64,000 nucleotides of DNA, from assembly GCA_020284085.1 (NCBI GenBank), contig JACEVL010000411.1, positions 310,001 to 374,000 of the forward strand, written 5' to 3'. This DNA is from Aporrectodea caliginosa (taxonomy: Eukaryota > Annelida > Clitellata > Crassiclitellata > Lumbricidae). The notes beneath the pieces are model-generated. The model was not told the origin of the DNA. It saw only the letters and a program-made list of their open reading frames with translations, and searched no databases. Position numbers and translations under genes: made by a program. Below, in pieces: positions 1 through 11,840 of the stretch; the stretch's first letter is position 1; each line of letters starts with the position of its first letter.

Positions 1-39
1 TCCTTCCGGTGGTCCATTCATCCATTCTTCCGTCCATCC

Positions 40-185
40 ATCTTTCTGTCCGCCATCCCTCTTCCCTCTGCAATGTCTTCGTTCCTGGCGCCCCTTCTTC
101 CATCTGCAATGTTTTCCTTCCTAGTGCCCCTTCTTCCCCCTGCATTGTCTTCCTTCCTAATGTACCCTTCTTCCCCTCTTCCTCC
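40..185. repeat. CT-rich minisatellite, about three 46-bp units
   Basis: Units around CTGCAATGTCTTCCTTCCT repeat with small changes between about 60 and 185. The open frames across it are low-complexity artefacts. A GA-rich purine tract follows at about 430-545. Confidence 0.6.
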
Positions 186-961
186 CGCTCTTTGTCAATA
201 CGCTCTCTTCTCCCAATCCAATTCCCTGAGAGTATATCTTCCGCAATCGATCACCCCTCTGCAAATATTAGCGTCGTCCCTCTATCTCCCCCACAGACCA
301 GTTTAATCCGGTTTTATGACGTCCCAGCGTACCTGCAGCGGTCGCTCCAGTCCGTGATAATTGTCCGCAATAGCGCTAGGTCAGTACGGTACGTTTCCAA
401 GAGCGATTGCGTCGTCAGGAGTATTGCGCCGAAGAAAGAGGAGGAAGACGAAGAGAAGTAGGAGGATGAGGAGGAGGGGAGGAAGAAGAATAGGAGAAAG
501 AACAAGAAAGCAAGATAAAGAAAAATAAGCACACGAAGAGGGAAGGAGGATGGCAGGAGGAAGGAGCCAGATTTTATGCATTTTATTTTAATTGTGGTCG
601 AGATATGATCAAGTTGCAGTTGTGCCAGAATAGTTAATCTTGAGTCTTTTACCTGTAATGTGTTTAATATTCTATCCAACAGATGAACTGCGACTAGTGC
701 AACTCTATTTATTATTAGGCATCAAGTTATCTAACCCTGGGCCTTTGGGGCACTGTTATACAAAAATTGTGCTATAATTGGGTGATTTTCTAAGCTGAAT
801 TTGATTTGAGTTCCACGTCCCCATTTTTGAGAATTCATGTTGTAATGTTGACGCGTGAGCAAGAGAACTTCCAGTTTACATCTGTCAGATATTTGATGGA
901 GTATTTGATAGAGTGGCTGACCCTTCTGCTGGCCCAGTGCTAGGAGGGATTCAAGCCTGAA

Positions 962-963
<2 letters not shown>

Positions 964-995
<32 letters not shown>

Positions 996-1021
996 TGCTA
1001 TATATATATATATATATATAT
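964..1021. repeat. TA dinucleotide microsatellite
   Basis: Two TA runs are separated by CTGC. It lies just upstream of a SINE. Confidence 0.9.
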
Positions 1022-1054
1022 TTGATGGAGTATTTGTGTTTGCGTGACACTGAC

Positions 1055-1320
1055 ACATGGTGGTTTATTCGGTTAGCATGCCAAGTCTGCAATCCAAAGG
1101 TTGTGGTTCACAGTTCACACCCGAGCGGTGAGCATTCTGTGTAATATCCCGTGGGCAAGTTGTTTGCTCACTTGAGCCTCTGTTACCAAGTGGTATAATT
1201 AGGTAGCTGCATAAGCTTGGAATTAGAAGGCAAGTCTTGCGATGTGCTGGCCCCATGTTTAGAGATCCTTGGGATTCGTCCAGTGTGGGTTGAAGGGAGT
1301 GGGAAATGAGCACCACCTCA
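1055..1320 (+). mobile_element. tRNA-derived SINE (degenerate)
   Basis: An A-box-like TTCGGTTAGCATG and a decayed B box near GTGGTTCACAGTTC are followed by GTGGGCAAGTTG...CTCTGTTACCAAGTGG, a body motif typical of deuterostome tRNA-SINEs. The ends are not clear. Confidence 0.55.
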
Positions 1321-2152
1321 CATTCCACTGGGGACATTGGAGCTTTCCTTTTTATAATATGCTCCTTGTGTAATCGTTGTGTAGTTAACTTAGTGAATAG
1401 GGTTGCTGTAAGGAGCTGTTGACCCACTAATACTCCCCTCAAAACAGATGACCATTGTTGGAAATGTTATGAATCATCAAAGGTAGAAATGCAATCTTCC
1501 CGGTTTTGAATTGAGATTTTCCATTGAGATTGCTCATCAGCTGTTTTGCTGCTTTGAATTGCAGTGTAAAGAATTATACTGAAAACCTTTCTGAATTATT
1601 GTTCATTCTGAATTTATCCCTATTGTTATTAATCAAATAATGCGTATCAGGATAATTATGATGATGATAACGATGACAATGAGGTTTCGCTGCTTTTGTT
1701 CTGATTGTCTTAAAAAATGTTGGAATCGTCTCGAAGTCTATCTCTGTTAAAAAAAATTATGAATACTGTAAAGTTAATGTCCATATGAAAATAATACTTT
1801 ATCATAATTATTATTAGCCTATAGATGCTTTATGGTGGATAAAATTTAACCAAAGAGCAGATATGCAGCTATATTTTCAAAGGTCTGGTTATAATCAATG
1901 TAGGGAGTTCAAAAATTCAAATAGCCCTACTCGAGGTAATATTATATTTTGAATATTTGTGCATCATTTGGTTCCGTTATGCACTGCAGTGAGTCATCAA
2001 CTTACAATAGAAATAGGCCTATCAGTATCAGGTAAGAAATAGATATAGCTAGCGTCTCATTACTGTCTATGCCCCTAGAGTTTAGCTTACAATGACAGTT
2101 CTATATTAGAAATGTATTCATACATTAGAAATGTATTAATCTAGTAACAACA
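1321..2152. other. No gene seen
   Basis: AT-rich intergenic sequence. No splice-supported frame or clear repeat border was found. It would include the 3'UTR of gene C. Confidence 0.5.
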
Positions 2153-2304
2153 CTAATCAGCTCCTTTTTCGGATTCCTCTCTTGAACTTTCCACACCTTG
2201 CTGCACGTTGTGTTCCCAGTTCAGGTTGGCGTCCTGTGTGAGGTTCTCTTGCGAATTTGGTGTCTCGGTCTCTTCATTCTCTGCTTCCTCGTTGCCGCGA
2301 CCTC
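2153..2304 (-). CDS. Gene C last exon: acidic C-terminal tail
   Basis: On the minus strand, after acceptor TTTACTAAG, a phase-1 frame runs 49 codons to TAG. It is strongly acidic and polar (NEEAENEETETPNSQENL, VESSREESEKGAD). It was found by splice sites and frame, not by length. It joins in phase to the TM exon at 5417-5333. Together they look like the end of a single-pass membrane protein with an acidic cytoplasmic tail. No family is recognised, and the 5' exons were not found. Confidence 0.5.
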
Positions 2305-2488
2305 CTTAGTAAATAAACATTTAAATAACTCTCTGTATTGCTATGATACCATCTTTATCTTCTACCTACTGTCCTGATTCCAACACTATGTGAATTGTTT
2401 CAATACAAAATAGCGACATCATAACTAAAACAGACTCACGTGCAATGTATCAAAACATAATTTAGGCTATTTAGCCGATTCCCTATAT

Positions 2489-2823
2489 CAGAGATGGCAA
2501 ACCTTTTTACGTGCGTGCCAAAATGCCGCTAAAATATTTTTAAAATACCGTCGGGTGCCTCTGAGAATTTTTCCGCATGTAATTGTTTGTTTTCATGTAG
2601 GTTCTAATTGACAAAGCGTGGCAAAAATGAATGAAAAGGCATTATTTTAAAGATGAGTTTAGAATGGTGTTACAATAAAGTCCTTCATAAAAGAAAGTGT
2701 GGATTCCTTCAGTGATTTGCATTTCTAAGTTTTAAATTTAGGGAGACGCTTCACCTGCCGTGTGCTCAATAAATTTGAGCGCGTGCCGCTTTGGGCACGC
2801 GTGCCATAGGTTCGCCATCCCTG
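2489..2823. mobile_element. hAT-type non-autonomous element
   Basis: The ends are CAGAGATGGCAAACCTTTTT and AGGTTCGCCATCCCTG, imperfect inverted repeats. The 8-bp flanks CCCTATAT (2481-2488 and 2824-2831) are identical, which is the hAT target-site signature. The 335-bp core has no transposase. Confidence 0.85.
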
Positions 2824-3441
2824 CCCTATATAGACCATGTCAACAATATGGAAATCAGGAGATGAATGGCGACAGAACCCGTCCAGGTCACAGTCCGGAT
2901 AAACAGACTGCAACTTTATGGGCACACGTGTCGCAAGCGCTTCAGAAAACAAGGACCGCCGGAAATCCCTGTCGATCGACTGACATGGGAATGCCCCGAA
3001 AAGGACTGGAGCATACTGCGACTGGACCACTTGGATTAGAATCGGGGAGAAGGATCTGACCATACCTTAGCCTTCGGTCGTCACAAAGCATAAAGAAAGC
3101 GCAAGTCAGAACACTTTGGCGTCGCATCGCTGACTCAGCTACGCTCAAACTGAGTTTGTGACCAGAAAAACGAATTACACGCTAAAGTTCAACAAGCCTG
3201 AATGCGAGGCTCAAGTTAATTGTTGCAGCACAATTTTTGTGGTCTTTGCGACGAGTCCACTGAGCGAGTTCGAACCTGCAACCTATAATAGGCCTATCGC
3301 ATCGCCGAATACAGCATATCGTGTCGCACACTAATAAAATAATAATAAATTTTAAATAAATAAATAATAACAAGGACGTATCCAAAACTTTCTAATTATA
3401 CGATACGTCCTTGTCATTCCGAATAGACCTAATGATGCGCC

Positions 3442-5266
3442 CAGGGCCGTATTAAGGCTAGTGCGGGCCCGGTGCTGTGGTAATAGTGTGGGCCCCCCCC
3501 TCTGACGAAGGTCACCTCTGACAACAACCGGTCCACCACGCACATATTTATAGCATGCTTACTAATGAGTATACTTTTATTAACTGCCTAAAGACACAAT
3601 AGGCCTATACAATTAACGTTACATTACTATCTGCACATCTCGCTCTGTACCATGATCTTCAAATCACTTCTTAGACTTCTACTATTGTATATACATACTA
3701 GTAAAGATATTGTCAGTAAACGATTTGCTGCATCATTCGCTTTTTATGAAATTGAAAATGCAAGACTTTGAAGAAGCGTCTGTCTCTCGTTTGTATTCCT
3801 GACTTTCACTAATCTGTCTTTGCTTATTAAGCTCCAGAGTTCTTATGATAATTTATCTTCTAATTCATCATCAACTTAATGGAATATAATATCAAATATT
3901 GGTAATTTGGCATCAATTTTATTATGAAACTTACATCCAGCATTAAGTTAAAGAATTATTCATTTTGATAGCCTAATAACTCAAATTTCAATTAATAAAT
4001 TTACATCCAGTAAAAAGATTCTATGCCTGCCAGAAAACAAATAGCCGAATCAATTCTAGGCCGTCAATTCTAGAAACTCAAAATACTGATAGACACATTC
4101 TTTATCAAATTCAAGTAATTCAACTATAATATGACCACAGAAGTTTTGACCGAAATAATCAAAATCGTCTGACAGCCTTTATAACGACGTAGCTAGGAAT
4201 ATCATTTTACCAGAGGGGTTCTTAATGCGAAGTGCTAACCATGCATACGATTCTGGTGGAGTCTAGAATTCAGTTAGAAATCGAAATTTGTCTGCATCAG
4301 TTAACTTTGCACCAACAGCCAATCCAAAATCATTCTTATGAGTGATGAGTCTGTTGACCAGCTAATCAAGGAATCCGTGGATGGGTACAGGCATAGTAAA
4401 GGGTATGCAGTGGCTGTGCCTGTACGCAAAACGAAAAAATTATCCTTGGCCGTAGCATATATATTGACGCGTACCGGGCGGTATCTTCATGTACAACTGT
4501 GTTCGTTTCTACTGTGGGTCAAATTCTTAGACCAACCAGGCGATCTAGATAGACAAAACACATGTATGCCTATGTGGAACTGTGTATCATGTTTCATGAA
4601 GCATCCGTCATAATATATATGTAGGGCCTACATACTGCATTAGGCCAGGGGTCTCCAAAGTTTTCCATCGGGAAACACATTGCTGACTTTCTAAAGCTCC
4701 ACGGGCCAAAACTCCGAAGAAAAACTTCTCTGTGCGCAGCTGTCCAGTGAATTATTGAGTAATGCGATGAATGCTTGGATTCATAATGTCTCCGAATATT
4801 GTACTCTTTAAGCACTGCAATGGTGTCATTGCATATCAGGCACAGTGCCTTACAAGCAGCGACATGGATTTTGGCAATATGCATGTCAGAGTACAGCGGC
4901 GTTAAAATTTTCAATTTTACCAATTTAGTTTGCTTCTTCAAGGAGAGTTCCGCAGGCCAGATTAAAGGCCTTATAGCGGGCCGGATGTGGCCGCGGGCCG
5001 TACTTTGGAGACCCCTGCATTAGGCCAAAACAAAACCCACAGGTTTCTTCAGTTTGAACTATGTTTTAGACATTTCCAGGTCCCTGCCAGGGGCCCCTGC
5101 CATGGAACAGGGCCCCGGGTAGCAACCCCTCACTGACTCCCCGGGTCTCCCCTCTCATCGGCCCTGGTTCAAGCACATTAAAACATTCACTTCTGAAAAT
5201 GCGGGCCCCTCAAAACTGCGGGCCCGGTGCTGCAGCACCCAGAGCACCCCCCTTAATGCGGCCCTG
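3442..5266. mobile_element. hAT-type element, host of a nested hAT
   Basis: The ends CAGGGCCGTATTAAG and CTTAATGCGGCCCTG are near-perfect inverted repeats. Flanks GATGCGCC and GGTGCGCC differ at one of eight bases. Subterminal GCGGGCCCGGTGCTG occurs at both ends in inverted sense. The 1.8-kb interior has no usable transposase and is interrupted at 4646-5017. Confidence 0.75.
4646..5017 (-). mobile_element. Nested hAT element with transposase zinc-finger remnant
   Basis: The ends CAGGGGTCTCCAAAGT and ACTTTGGAGACCCCTG are inverted repeats, flanked by identical CATTAGGC (4638-4645, 5018-5025). The minus strand encodes ALCLICNDTIAVLKEYNIRR then HYESKH, a BED-like zinc finger with C-x2-C and H-x4-H, as at the N-terminus of hAT transposases of the GTF2IRD2/ZBED kind. 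The catalytic part is absent, so this is an internal-deletion derivative. Confidence 0.85.
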
Positions 5267-5332
5267 GGTGCGCCGCAATATGCGGTACCTACATGACTGT
5301 ATGTCTATTGCTTCCAAAGAATTAAAACTTAC

Positions 5333-5417
5333 GAGAGTTCCAAAGCTTCCAGCCAGTATACAGGCCTACAATGCCTAGGCCCAGACCGCCCAGCAGCATC
5401 GCCATGATCCCGATGCG
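5333..5417 (-). CDS. Gene C penultimate exon: transmembrane helix
   Basis: This 85-nt minus-strand exon lies between TATAG and the strong donor CTC|GTAAGT. In phase 0 to 1 it encodes RIGIMAMLLGGLGLGIVGLY then TGWKLWNS, a Gly-rich hydrophobic helix followed by basic and aromatic residues. The end phase fits the exon at 2304. The intron between them holds a hAT inside another hAT. It is unrelated by eye to the TM exons of genes A and B. Confidence 0.5.
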
Positions 5418-5497
5418 CTATAAAAACATTACAAATAAATATTGTTCATCAAAATGAAGTAGGCCTACATAGGCCACCTATTGCTATTAGCAATATT

Positions 5498-5504
5498 ATT
5501 ATTA

Positions 5505-5536
<32 letters not shown>

Positions 5537-5613
5537 CATCATCATCATCATCGTCGTCGTCGTCGTCGTCATCATCATCATCATCATCACCACCACCACC
5601 ATCACTACCACCA
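5498..5613. repeat. Compound trinucleotide array (ATT, ATC, GTC, ACC)
   Basis: Runs of ATT, then ATC, GTC, ATC and CAC/ACC. A sister array at 5803-5888 (ACC then ATC) flanks a short CAGCCGTCTTTAG...CTAAGGCTG segment that may be a small hAT relic (5618-5788). Confidence 0.85.
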
Positions 5614-5838
5614 CCACAGCCGTCTTTAGGTATAGGCGAATATAGACGGCTGCCTAGAGCGGAAATTTTCAAGGGGCGGCAAATTCCGGAGAAATGCATG
5701 ATGGTCACTTCCGTCAAAACGATGTCATTTATGAGTAAGAGGCGGCATTTTGTCCTCGCCTATAGCACAACATTGTCTAAGGCTGTCAAAGACTCAAAGG
5801 CCGCCTCTGCCACCACCACCACCACCACCACCACCACC

Positions 5839-5888
<50 letters not shown>

Positions 5889-5904
5889 TGTTATTATTAA
5901 CAAT

Positions 5905-7692
5905 AGGGTCATTTCGGACAAAGTGAACCATCAGGTTGAGTGAATCAATTCTGGTAGAAATCGTATGGTCAGCCAGCTATTAATGCCAAATGCACGTGGT
6001 GACGGTTTTTACTTACTATTACCTTTTGGCTACGAAGTTAGCGGGTTCTCTGAATACTTCATAGCAACTTCATATTATGGCAGACAGAGACGTTTCGGAG
6101 GTCGAAGAAATTTAAGAATTTTGAAGTGTCCCACTTTTTACAGGAGGTATAACAAAACTCAGTTTTCGTCGATAGGTTTTACACTATGCAGGCGAATTTT
6201 TTTCCATATGAATTTGGGTATGGGATTGAATAAAAAGAAATTGGTTTACAGTTACTGTCTTATTGAACGATTACGCGATCTGGTATTTGACTGTTATCAT
6301 GCGGTTCACTTTACTTGCACGTACTGATAAAGTGAACCAGAGGAGTTATACTAAAGTGAACCAGTGGTTCACTTTATCTGATTACCTGGCAAATGAATTA
6401 TAGATAGGCCTAAGCCTAAACGGGATAACCTATGACTTATGCCTACAATAAAATAAGCCTACATTGTAAAGAAATTAATGCAAGTAGCCTAAGCAGTTTA
6501 TTATCTAAAAACTGAACATTCTGCATTTTAAGGTTTACGCTTGGAATTTATTTGCACCACCATGGGTAGACTCCATCATCATGGAACAAGTCATAAGAAA
6601 AGAAATAAGAAAGGAAAGAGAGACCAGCAAAATTCCATCCTTTCTGTGAGTCGTGGTAATCGAAAAGGACAGAAAATTAATACATGGGACCCACACCATA
6701 TGGAAGGGGCGTTGTAAGAGTAGGCCTACATGTCTAAACTTTCACAAAACAGACCTGAAAGTTCATCAGTTTGGCAGGTAGCACGTGCTTGGAATGTGCC
6801 TTATTCCACCTTTAGACAACGAGTTCATGGCACTGTTAAAGGTTTTAGACATGAATCAGGCCGCTGCCCAGTGCTTCCACCTGCATCAGAGAAAGATCTT
6901 GCTGATACAATCTCCGAGTTGGCACGTATGGGGTTCCCATTAACACGGGGAAAAGTTAGAAAGTTGGCTTACGAGTGTGCAACTAAAAATGGATTAAATG
7001 GCTTCTCGGTGAAAAAATAAAGTCAAAACTGCAGCATCTTCAAAACTGCCAGTACTGCAGACAATAGGTATTTCTGTCTTGTGTGTGGTGAGGACTATGA
7101 TGAATCATGGATTCAGTGCAGAAAGTGTAAAGAATGGGCACATGAGGATTGTGCTTCCATAACTGACAAGAATTAGCCTACTATGACTGTGACATTTGCA
7201 GTAATCGTTAGGATCAGTGCATGGCCCAGTTTCTGAAAAGGAGTATATTTGAAGAGTTAAATAGTAGGCTATGTAAGTTTTCAATAGTGTTTTAAGTGTT
7301 CATTCTTTCTCTGCACTATGACAGCCCTAATGTTAGTTAAAATTGTGCAGAAGTTCTTGCATCTTTTATAGATTGCATGATATTTATTGTTGAACACGGG
7401 TACAAAGCTGTCTTACGATCAACCTTTTTAATTCAATAGGCTATAAGTTGTCAGTTATTAAAATCAGAGCAAATGTTTACAACCTGCTGTGATTTATATA
7501 TCCTTTTTAGGCTGTGTTTGTATTTTGTTCACTTTATACAATGCAGTTTGGTACAAGTAAGAGCTGGTTCACTTTATCACAAAAACTGATTCACTATATC
7601 TTGAAAGTCAGGTAAAGAGAACCATTTGACATCACAACTTTGAAGTAGTATCTGATCCACTCAACCTGAATATCAGTCCAGTTTAACTGTAT
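5905..7692 (+). mobile_element. Decayed pogo/Tigger-type DNA transposon
   Basis: The motif AAAGTGAACCA recurs near the left end and inverted (TGGTTCACTTTAT) near the right, as transposase-binding subterminal repeats do. CAGGTTGAGTG appears left and its complement right. The right end reads CAGTTTAACTG|TA. The left border is blurred by a trinucleotide array. The body encodes remains of a CENP-B/psq-type transposase. Confidence 0.6.
6562..7175 (+). pseudogene. Tigger-like transposase remnant (HTH and C-terminal zinc finger, DDE lost)
   Basis: An initial frame from ATG 6562 reaches WDPHHMEGAL and stops. The frame 6730-7020 has WQVARAWNVPYSTFRQRV and LARMGFPLTRGKVRKLAYEC, typical of the psq/CENP-B helix-turn-helix N-terminus of pogo transposases. 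From about 7067 another frame reads YFCLVCGEDYDESWIQC then RKCKEWAHEDC, the treble-clef finger at the C-terminus of this group. The DDE catalytic core is missing. Confidence 0.75.
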
Positions 7693-7699
7693 AGTCTTT

Positions 7700-8780
7700 G
7701 AGAGCAATCAATGATCTATAAAAGGATGTATTTGCATCCTTGAAACGACACCTCTGTAAGCAGCAAAGTGGCCCGATGTGAAACTTGGTTAACTTTGTTT
7801 CAAATAACCCTATTTATGATTTATTCTAATGCTATTATATAATTACTTATATCATCATTGTGTTATTTTGACTTTGTGATTCACTCATTAACGTCTTACA
7901 CAGTTGGTGGAGTTCAATGATAACTAATCATTCAGAAATTGGTGTCGACTTCATCTGTGAACTAAAGTAAATGAATTTGCTGGCCATACAGTCAGTTGGA
8001 GGATCAGACGGCAGGGAGAGGATTGGTCACCAATCTTCATTGGCCTAAGGCCTAGGCTAAGAAAGTGAAGGAGCTAACACTTTACACTCATTGTCGCCTC
8101 TCACCTATAATAGCTTAATGGACTGTTCTGCTTGTACTTCGCATAGGCTTAATTAAGTAGGTTACAGGCCACTTTATGGCTCGCAGGCTGTTGACCTACG
8201 ATTTCTTCTATATATTATAAATTTATTCTTGAAGTTAATATCTCAAAACTTGATAAGAATATTCAGTACGAAACAATTTACATTTGAAGATTATAATCAA
8301 TAACCTACTTTAGGCTATAGACATTTTAATCTGCGCCTTTTCTTTCACTATCAAGTTTACTATTTTCGCTTTCAAGCCAGGTCCAAAGATCGTTGGCAGA
8401 CTAACAGTGTTAATTGTATCATAAGCACATCCAATTAATTATCATAGCTATCTCTGTCATTGGTTAAGCAGAAACATTGATGTGTAAAAGTAATACCTTG
8501 TCGTTTGGAGTGTTCTTATCTGCCTGATTCGAGTCTTTGATTAGAATGGTGTGCGGTTCACGTAGCCGTTACTAAATTGAAAGCATACTGCACGAAGCGG
8601 CAAAATCTTGTAACCTTTATACGCAGCTCATCTAGGCTACTTGAGTGGTTATGCTATATGCGCCGTTCATTAAGTCCCTTAATTTTGGATACTTTCACTT
8701 TTATATTTAAAGATGAATAAGACTGATGTCTGTATGACTGGACGGCTTCTTTAGGATGGGTATATGAGGAAATGAGGATG
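7700..8780. other. No gene seen
   Basis: AT-rich sequence without a supported exon. A minus-strand stretch near 8496-8560 reads like protein before a GTATTA donor but has no acceptor. Confidence 0.4.
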
Positions 8781-8794
8781 AAGCTTAGCATGAC

Positions 8795-8990
8795 AGTGTG
8801 TGGCACGGTGACCGATCGGCTTCACGGGCTGTACGGGTTCGAACCTCGCCCGAGGAAGTTACTATGCCTTGAGCAAATCACGCACACTTGCTCAGCCCTA
8901 TAGATGTTCTGTGATATATTATGTGAGCAGTTCTGATCTTCGGAATGAGAGCAATATCAAATGCAGTTGTATTGTATTGTTTTAGCGACA
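8795..8990 (+). mobile_element. tRNA-derived SINE fragment
   Basis: An A-box-like TGGCACGGTGACC is followed at tRNA spacing by B box GGGTTCGAACC, then a body with GCCTTGAGCAAATCAC and GCTCAGCCCTATAGATG. Confidence 0.6.
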
Positions 8991-9207
8991 TCATTTGCTG
9001 AGATGAATGTGAAGAAGGATGGACAAGAACCCTAGTACAAAACTCCTACCCTGACCCATTCACGACCTATTCGAAACCCGCTTTAGCAGCTAATCTGGTC
9101 TTTCTGTAGGAGCCAGACTAGGATCCCAATTTGATATCTCTCTGGACAACCCTTCTGACTCGATGCAGCCATCGTGAATAAGCTGGTGCCCTGCACATAG
9201 TCTTTAA

Positions 9208-9820
9208 CTCTTTGGAGGTGAGGTGGGGTATGACATACCCCATAGCTATTCTACGCTGCTTTTTCTACGGAAAACGTAGAACCAGCTTGGATATTTTTTC
9301 TCTACCTTAATGAATGTGAAATACGGACACTTTAGGACACTTTCAGGTACTTTTGGACGCCATTTTTTTATTTCTTGCATATTAAAGTCAAATTATAATT
9401 TTTTTTATACATATTGATTTTAATTAATTAAAAAAAGTAACGGCACAGTGCCGAAAAAATTGTGCGATTATAAGATATTACTGCATATAGTGTTGCATCG
9501 ATGCAAAATTGATCCATTATTACGGGTATTATGTCACGTGTTCCCAACTGTTACATGTTTCGAGGGCCACGAAGATGCCATTGCAAAAGGCCGCTTTGAT
9601 TTTGAGCGCCACCACGCTGGCCATATCAATTATGACTGAAAACTGTTATTTATTCCTGAAAATCACCAGTTTAGCCGATAATTGGTTACATAACTATAGT
9701 TTAGTTCACAATTTATGTTATGTAGTTGATTTTGCGTCTTGCAAGTAATTATATGTATTGGGGTATGTCATACCCCACCTCACCTGAAACGTTACAATGC
9801 TTCACCTCACCTCCAAAGGA
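9208..9820. mobile_element. TTAA-flanked (piggyBac-like) non-autonomous element
   Basis: TTAA flanks the element on both sides (9204-9207, 9821-9824). The left end begins CTCTTTGGAGGTGAGG and the right end closes CCTCACCTCCAAAGGA. GGGGTATGACATACCCC recurs near both ends as a further subterminal palindrome. No transposase remains. It split an older repeat whose flanks resemble 62,855-62,925. Confidence 0.8.
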
Positions 9821-9954
9821 TTAAGTGGCGCCATAGAAATATGGAGTCCATGATCACGATCACGAACAGTAACTACCTCCGTATCTTATATACATTATTC
9901 ATCTCCATTACTCACACCACATTTTGCGCGTGTGTATCTTTCTGTCGCTCTATC

Positions 9955-10345
9955 TCTTTCCTTCCTTCTCCCCTCCCTCTCACTCTGTGTGTCTCTCTCT
10001 CTATCTCTCTCTGTGTCGCTCCCTCTGTCTCACTTTCAGTCTCTGTCATTATCTCCCTCATTTTCCACTCAAGCTATTTCTATTTTGTGTGTGTCTCTCT
10101 CTCCCTCTCTCGCTCTCTCCCTCCCTCCCCTCTCTACCCTCCCTCCCTTTCTCCCCTCTCAATATCTCCCTCATTTTACACTCAAGCTATTTCTATTTTG
10201 TGCGTGTCTCTCTCCCTCTCTCAGCTCTTTCTTTTCTCTCCTCTCCCGTCCTCCCTCACTATTCCTCCCCTCCCTCTCCTTCTCTCCTCTCTCTCTTCTC
10301 CTCTCTGTCTCGCAGTATCTCTCTCATTTTTCCGGAAGCTATTTC
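9955..10345. repeat. CT-rich satellite-like tract with about 125-bp period
   Basis: CTCTC-rich sequence in which CACTCAAGCTATTTCTATTT recurs after about 125 bp, with a third decayed copy near 10335. Long frames here are low-complexity. Confidence 0.75.
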
Positions 10346-10399
10346 TCTCACTGTCTATCTATCACTTTATCTGTTGTGTATCTTCGTATGTCAAATGTG

Positions 10400-10480
10400 C
10401 TAACGTCTTGCCCAGGGTCGTTACACGAAGTCGAACCCGCCGTCGCATGATAAACAACCTTAGCCGCCTGACTGTCTGCC
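10400..10480 (-). mobile_element. tRNA-like SINE head
   Basis: On the minus strand GTCAGGCGGCTAAGG (A box) and GGGTTCGACTTC (B box) precede CCTGGGCAAG, the SINE body start. Confidence 0.45.
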
Positions 10481-11058
10481 AGCATGACCCTCTGGACCTC
10501 GACCTGGAACCGATTTCACCCCGCCTTTCGATTATGTTTTGACTGAGCGCCTGTTCGCCTTTTGGACGCTGTAGAAATCTCGAGATTACGATCACGATTG
10601 GTAGAACTGTAAACGCGGATGGAGTTTATCGACATCTTATGGCAAAAGGCCGTTGACGTCGGAAGAAATTATTTTGAGCAACTTTCACCGTTCGTATGGC
10701 ATATTAGACCTACAGCTGTAAGCCTAAGGCAGCACTCACTAAGTTATATGACATAACCATTACCTGATCCTGGGAATTTCACACTGTAAATATTATTGCA
10801 TGGTCAGAATTTCCCGCAGTCATCGGCGCTGTGCTTTCAGGCCAGACCAAAGATTTTCTTTGGACCAGACAGTTTTAGGCTAGCAATCTGGGGGGGGGTT
10901 CAGTCAGATGATACTATAATTGGGTTATCCCTGGGTATGGTTTTGGAATTACTTCAGAAACATTTTAGACATTTTGCATGTGGTTATTGACGAAATCCTC
11001 ATATCTTTAGCGCAACATTAGGCCTATAAATTATACGATCGTAGCAAAAAATATGCAC

Positions 11059-11275
11059 AGAGATCCTGAGTGGCCGAGTGGGTTGGTAGCCCGCTCGCCA
11101 CGCCGGCGGCCCGGGTTCGATTCCTGGTCGGTCGGTCGGTTTATCAGAGATAAATTTCTCGTATCTTTACTGCGGGTGGCTCGGTCGCAATATAAACGTG
11201 GAGTACGAGGTTGCTTTCTGCCTCCGACACTAATCATCTACGATATGAAAAAGTGTCGTTAAGCCGAAGTACAAA
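11059..11275 (+). mobile_element. Complete tRNA-derived SINE with target-site duplication
   Basis: The A box TGGCCGAGTGGG and B box GGTTCGATTCC are well matched, with an A-rich tail. The flanking direct repeat AAAAAATATGCAC lies at 11046-11058 and 11276-11288, marking a retroposed copy with both ends intact. Confidence 0.85.
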
Positions 11276-11840
11276 AAAAAATATGCACTCATAATTCTAA
11301 TCCATTAACTAATAAACATTTATTGCGCTTATTTCGACGTTTACGTGCACTGAGGAAAACAAAGTCCGAGAATTAAGATAAGTAAACACGAACAATTCGT
11401 CCAGTTTGGTTTGGAAACTAAATGGAGTTCACTAAGCAGTAGCGCACCCACAATCGCTGGATGACAGACCCCGCATGCTACCGAATAACACATCTTGATT
11501 AACGCTTTGGCATATTGCTACGACAGTAGGCGAAATAATGGTAGGACTTATTTGATTAACGCCACAAAAGGTAATGTTTAGTTTCACATCATCATGGTCA
11601 TAGTGAAAGGTATCAATTTCAATTCTTCCTTTGTTCTTTCACAATTCATAGTAGTCTAAGTTAGGCTAGTTAGCTGCCTGGAGCTTCAACGAGAGGTGGC
11701 CTTGTCTTGTATGCCACTTAACACGTTGGGATCCTGAAGTTGCACAAAAGTTAAGCAACGCGATCGCAATTGATATCATATGATTGATATCATTATCATT
11801 CAACATCGATTACTAAACAACTCGATCAGAACACCTTTGT

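Noticed and set aside
8496..8560. Possible minus-strand exon reading TILIKDSNQADKNTPNDK before a GTATTA donor
   Set aside because: A stop lies just upstream and no convincing acceptor separates it from the frame.
9739..10542. Long open frames over CT-rich sequence
   Set aside because: Several frames are open at once and the proteins are Ser/Leu/Pro repeats of simple sequence.
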